14,524 bases of DNA from JAAYEB01 sp035306725 (GTDB lineage Bacteria; Fibrobacterota; Chitinivibrionia; Chitinivibrionales; Chitinispirillaceae), in assembly GCA_035306725.1 (NCBI GenBank), contig DATGNN010000108.1, forward strand, positions 1 to 14,524, written 5' to 3'. The notes below the pieces were generated by a model. The model was not told the DNA's origin. It worked only from the letters and a program-made list of their open reading frames with translations, and did no database searches. This document shows, piece by piece, positions 11,438-14,524 of this stretch. Position numbers and translations under genes: made by a program. Positions within the stretch are counted from its first letter, which is position 1; every line of letters starts with the position of its first letter.

Positions 11438-13162
11438 TTACCTGCTGTTCACAACAAATTTTCTGTAACTGACATTCTTACCTGTCATGTGTTTCAGTAT
11501 ATAGCTTCCTGAGCTTAAACCGGTATTCTTTAAATATGCACTGTTTTCCATAACTTTAAGCCTTTTACCCCTGAAATCAAATATCTCTATTCGCTGTTGT
11601 TTTGAATTCAGTTGCTTGTTCTTTATCATTGAAACTGATACAGGAGGTCTGACAAGTACACAAACAGAAATGGTTTTTTCGCCGTCGTTGTTATCTGATG
11701 CGGTTACAGTTATAACCGTATCTGTATCACCTGCAAGAGGAGTAAAAGTAAGCTCATTACCAGATACACTCATCCAGTCTGTTATATTTTCGAACGAAAG
11801 TGTAACAGGATCGTTATCCGGATCTCTGACAGAAACAGTCCACGTGAATGTGGAATTTGGAGCTATTGTAATGGTATCGGGCGGATCTATAAACTCTGGT
11901 GGATTATTGGCTGTATTTGATATTACGCTGAAATGACTGCTCACCGCGTAATTTTCCGGTTCATCACTTTTGCTGACCCTGATCTGGTATTGTGAAGAGA
12001 GTGTGGAAGGTACTGTCCAGTGATACGGCATTCTGTTAAGTACCGGACCTGCAATTTTTTGCCACTCAGAAGATCCGGTTCTGTATTCTATTGTCACACT
12101 GTCGATACATCCCACCGTTGCCCAGAGTATGGGAAGTGTTGTGCCAGCTTTATATTCCTTACCCTCTTTTGGCACATGCATATCTATTCTGGTTACAGAT
12201 CCGCAGTCGTCTTTATGCTGGTCGTAGAAAAAAACATTAGAATGCCTCATAGAAACAATGATTCTGTTCCTGTAATCTACAAACATGGTTTCTGATGCAT
12301 TGTCTCTTTGAATAGGAGAATTTAAATTGTTGAAAAGATAAAAGGTATCACCATCAAATTTTGCGAGACCGGAACAAGACATCGCCCATAAATAGCCAGC
12401 ACGATCAACTGTGATACTATATGAATTATTATTTGGATTACTTGAATTAGATGTACAGTATTGAGTCCATGATTTTCCATCAAAATAAAAAAGTCCACCC
12501 TTGGGATCTCTTACTTCCTCAACACTGCTGAACCATATACCACCATTACTATCAAGAGCCATACTATAAATATTGTTAGATTTCAAAGCTGAATTTGAAG
12601 TATCATAAGTTGTCCAGATACCTTTTTCATAACATGCAACTCCAAAGAAAAATGAACTTACCCAAATTCTCTTTTGTTTATCTTCAATTATTTTTGAATA
12701 AATAACAGAATCTGGTTTGGGAAAATGATAAGCCCAGTTATTTCCGTCAAAACTAATAATACCAGAATCAGTAGCCACCCATATCGTACCATCAGTAGCA
12801 TGGATCATATTTTTTAAATTCCTGTTTTTAAGATTACTTTTCATTTTTTTTTCATTTAAGGTTAAGTTGGCATCTGAGTAAACAGAAAAACCACTAGATC
12901 CGGCAGCCCACATATCTCCATCGGAATCAACAGTTAACGAATAAACATCCCTGCCAGAATTGTAACGCTCCCATGTATTTCCATCGTATATGTCTAAATG
13001 AGTAGTAGAAAACCAATAATTTGACTGTTCATCAATTGATGAAGAATGAATAACACTAGAGATGGTATATTTTTCCCATGCATCATATTGTGCAATAGAA
13101 GCCGAACTATAAACACAAATTAACAATACTGTTTTGATGATTTTATTGTTGACGTTGTACAT
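11438..13162 (-). CDS. Secreted beta-propeller protein with Ig-like modules and C-terminal sorting-type tail
   Basis: 574 residues. A signal peptide spans 1-24 (KIIKTVLLICVYSSASIA, then Q25). Residues 25-315 carry about six to seven blades of the two-component-regulator propeller type, e.g. DSDGDMWAAGSSGFSVY (79-95), ATDGTIWVATDSGIISFDG (122-140), KRIWVSSFFFGVACYEKGIW (164-183) and GLFYFDGKSWTQY (223-235). A Kre9/KNH-like Ig domain follows (323-413), then a cadherin/putative-Ig domain (418-505, PPEFIDPPDT...RDPDNDPVTLSF). The tail, 524-574, reads IEIFDFRGKRLKV...GLSSGSYILK..., like the C-terminal sorting or anchoring regions of FCB-group secreted proteins. It lacks the histidine kinase that such propellers often feed, so it is a stand-alone surface or extracellular protein. 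The ligand is unknown. The propeller half is visibly more A+T-rich than the C-terminal half. It lies 66 nt after the beta-helix gene on the same strand. Confidence 0.82.
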   Translation of the reverse strand: MYNVNNKIIKTVLLICVYSSASIAQYDAWEKYTISSVIHSSSIDEQSNYWFSTTHLDIYDGNTWERYNSGRDVYSLTVDSDGDMWAAGSSGFSVYSDANLTLNEKKMKSNLKNRNLKNMIHATDGTIWVATDSGIISFDGNNWAYHFPKPDSVIYSKIIEDKQKRIWVSSFFFGVACYEKGIWTTYDTSNSALKSNNIYSMALDSNGGIWFSSVEEVRDPKGGLFYFDGKSWTQYCTSNSSNPNNNSYSITVDRAGYLWAMSCSGLAKFDGDTFYLFNNLNSPIQRDNASETMFVDYRNRIIVSMRHSNVFFYDQHKDDCGSVTRIDMHVPKEGKEYKAGTTLPILWATVGCIDSVTIEYRTGSSEWQKIAGPVLNRMPYHWTVPSTLSSQYQIRVSKSDEPENYAVSSHFSVISNTANNPPEFIDPPDTITIAPNSTFTWTVSVRDPDNDPVTLSFENITDWMSVSGNELTFTPLAGDTDTVITVTASDNNDGEKTISVCVLVRPPVSVSMIKNKQLNSKQQRIEIFDFRGKRLKVMENSAYLKNTGLSSGSYILKHMTGKNVSYRKFVVNSR

Positions 13163-13228
13163 TAATCATCTTTTCTTTCTGAGAACTAATTCTGAAATCA
13201 ACGTAATTTTCTTATATGGTTCTAAATG

Positions 13229-14524
13229 TTATCTGTTATACGCCCCCATAAAATAGGGTATTAATCTGAATTTTCCCCTAATGTCGAAAACAACATATTT
13301 ACTTGGTTCTGAACTTTCAGAAAGCCCAAAATTTGATTTACTTGTACTCAGTACACCCGGTACCAACGCATGTGTATTACTTGTAGAATCAAACCAGACA
13401 GTATCATCATCTGGTTGATTCATACTTACGAAATCTGGATCATCAGAAATATTAGTTGCTTTGAATCCGGATTCTTCTTTTTGCCCTATCCCTGCACCAT
13501 TTGCTGTATCCTGAATATTACAGTAATTTGTATAATTTGTACTGCTTATTTGGGTACCCTCTTCAGGGTTAATACTTTCATTGAAGTAAACAATAGAATT
13601 TTCTAAAATCATATTTCCATTATTTCGAATACCACCAGCATATACTGTATCACATTTATTTGAAATGATAGAGCAATTAATAATTCTGGTTAAAGATTCA
13701 GTACTGGTTGTGCTATTGATAATTGCCGGACCATCATTTTTAAAAAGTATACAATTTCCAATAATGGTATGTTTAGCGCTTGTGTATACATTTATACACG
13801 AACCCCTACCTTTATTGTTAACAAATACACAATTCAAAATTTTGGTGCTATCACCAGCACCAACCAAAACAGCACTTGTACCAGCTTTACTACGTCCATT
13901 ATTTTTAAAAATACATTTTTTAATTGTATTGCCGGATCTCAGTGACCGAATAGCGCAAGTATATGAGTTTTCAAAATAAAACCCCTCTATTGATATACCT
14001 GAATTTGTACCCAAATTAATTAAAAAAGCTTTGCCCGTACCATCTAAAATCGTTTTATTTTTATACCACTTCCTTTTTTCTGCATCATTTAAATTGTCTT
14101 CCATACCACTAAAGCCACCTTTTATTATACAATTACTCTGAGGTGAGTAGCTACTACCAGACGGCGAATACTCACCCCCCGCAACCCAGACAGTATTAAC
14201 AGTTGCTGAGTTTTCTTCAGCCTCAAGAGCTTCGTCAATTGTTGTAAACGCGTCAGCCCAGTTGGTCCCTGTTCGTGACCCCTCAGCACTACTGTTCACA
14301 CAATAAACATTGTCCGGTACCGGGATTTTCTCAAATGTTGCAGTAATATTTCTGTCCACACTCATTGTTACTGAAATTGTTGAATCGTTTCCAGAAACAT
14401 CACCGCTCCACCCGACAAACCTCCACCCGGAAGCAGATCTTTGCGCAGTCAGTTCTATAACCGTATCTTTGGGGAACTGCTTTTGAGATAAATTTACATT
14501 TCCGGTCCCGTTAACAGTAATATC
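13229..14524 (-). CDS. Right-handed beta-helix surface protein with InlB-type repeat, N-terminus beyond window
   Basis: The frame is open to the window's last base, so 431 C-terminal residues are visible; an internal Met at 14363-14365 is not a real start because coding sequence clearly continues before it. The first 66 residues form a bacterial-repeat (divergent InlB B-repeat) domain: TVIELTAQRSASGWRFVGWSG...MSVDRNITATFE. Next comes the characteristic opening of secreted beta-helix proteins, YCVNSSAEGSRTGTNWADAF..., IWVAGGEY-like (here VWVAGGEYSPSG). It continues with parallel beta-helix coils (SIEGFYFENS, IKKCIFKNNG, ILNCVFVNN, IIGNCILFKNDG, IINCSIISN, LENSIVYFN). The end, FDIRGKFRLIPYFMGAYNR, matches the usual 'DxxGxxR...xGAYE' terminus of such proteins. 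The family includes pectate-lyase-like enzymes and adhesins; no catalytic site is recognised. No sorting tail of the neighbour's kind is present. Confidence 0.8.
   Translation of the reverse strand, partial: DITVNGTGNVNLSQKQFPKDTVIELTAQRSASGWRFVGWSGDVSGNDSTISVTMSVDRNITATFEKIPVPDNVYCVNSSAEGSRTGTNWADAFTTIDEALEAEENSATVNTVWVAGGEYSPSGSSYSPQSNCIIKGGFSGMEDNLNDAEKRKWYKNKTILDGTGKAFLINLGTNSGISIEGFYFENSYTCAIRSLRSGNTIKKCIFKNNGRSKAGTSAVLVGAGDSTKILNCVFVNNKGRGSCINVYTSAKHTIIGNCILFKNDGPAIINSTTSTESLTRIINCSIISNKCDTVYAGGIRNNGNMILENSIVYFNESINPEEGTQISSTNYTNYCNIQDTANGAGIGQKEESGFKATNISDDPDFVSMNQPDDDTVWFDSTSNTHALVPGVLSTSKSNFGLSESSEPSKYVVFDIRGKFRLIPYFMGAYNR

Noticed and set aside
11616..11936. 106-codon plus-strand ORF opposite the propeller protein
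   Set aside because: Antisense shadow of the cadherin/Ig-like region; low-complexity Ser/Val-rich product with no start signal.

Overview
The window looks like a chromosomal segment from a Gram-negative bacterium of moderate G+C (roughly 40% by eye). The best guess is a member of the FCB group, perhaps Fibrobacterota/Chitinispirillia-like. The grounds are a DUF374 lipid acyltransferase and envelope-glycan genes (Gram-negative), plus secreted multi-domain proteins: a beta-propeller with Ig-like modules and a short C-terminal tail of the form 'FDxRGKxL...GLSSGSYIL', and an InlB-type repeat joined to a right-handed beta-helix. The taxonomic placement is inference; there is no marker RNA or ribosomal gene here.

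Layout. (1) 1-1711: the 3' end of an EAL-domain (c-di-GMP phosphodiesterase-type) gene on the plus strand. It converges on, and overlaps by 32 nt, a minus-strand pair: TatD-family nuclease followed by tcdA. (2) 1712-2270: a gene-free divergent spacer holding a 22-bp direct repeat rich in TTTCGAATTTCG, bracketed by an imperfect inverted repeat. (3) 2271-4276: three overlapping plus-strand genes, a DUF374 acyltransferase, a DPM1-like GT2 glycosyltransferase and pcm. (4) 4277-4791: a gene-poor spacer with strong inverted repeats, a plausible sigma70-type promoter and a possible 15-codon leader ORF. (5) 4792-11326: an eight-gene surface-glycan cluster in two tight blocks. Block A is a NeuD/PglD-like acyltransferase, a five-bladed-propeller glycosidase-like protein and a FemAB/GNAT-like transferase. 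Block B is a SAM methyltransferase, two tandem FdtA/QdtA-type ketoisomerase cupins, a DegT/FdtB-type aminotransferase and a GT2 glycosyltransferase. A 181-nt gap containing three inverted repeats and a promoter candidate separates the blocks. (6) 11438-14524: two minus-strand genes for secreted surface proteins, the second running off the window.

How the cluster probably works (inference from families). dTDP-4-keto-6-deoxyglucose, made by RmlA/RmlB encoded elsewhere, would be isomerised by an FdtA/QdtA cupin to the 3-keto sugar and transaminated by the DegT-family enzyme to a dTDP-3-amino-3,6-dideoxyhexose (Fuc3N or Qui3N type). It would then be acylated by the left-handed beta-helix or FemAB/GNAT enzyme, possibly methylated, and transferred by the GT2 enzyme. 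No flippase, polymerase, priming transferase or rml gene is present, so this is a satellite or partial locus.

The most unusual point is the tandem cupin pair. The downstream copy keeps the catalytic HAH motif and has a strong ribosome binding site inside its partner, while the upstream copy reads HAY. Because FdtA-type enzymes are dimers, a heterodimer or a specialised or inactive paralogue is worth testing. I found no CRISPR array, tRNA, rRNA, transposase or integrase.
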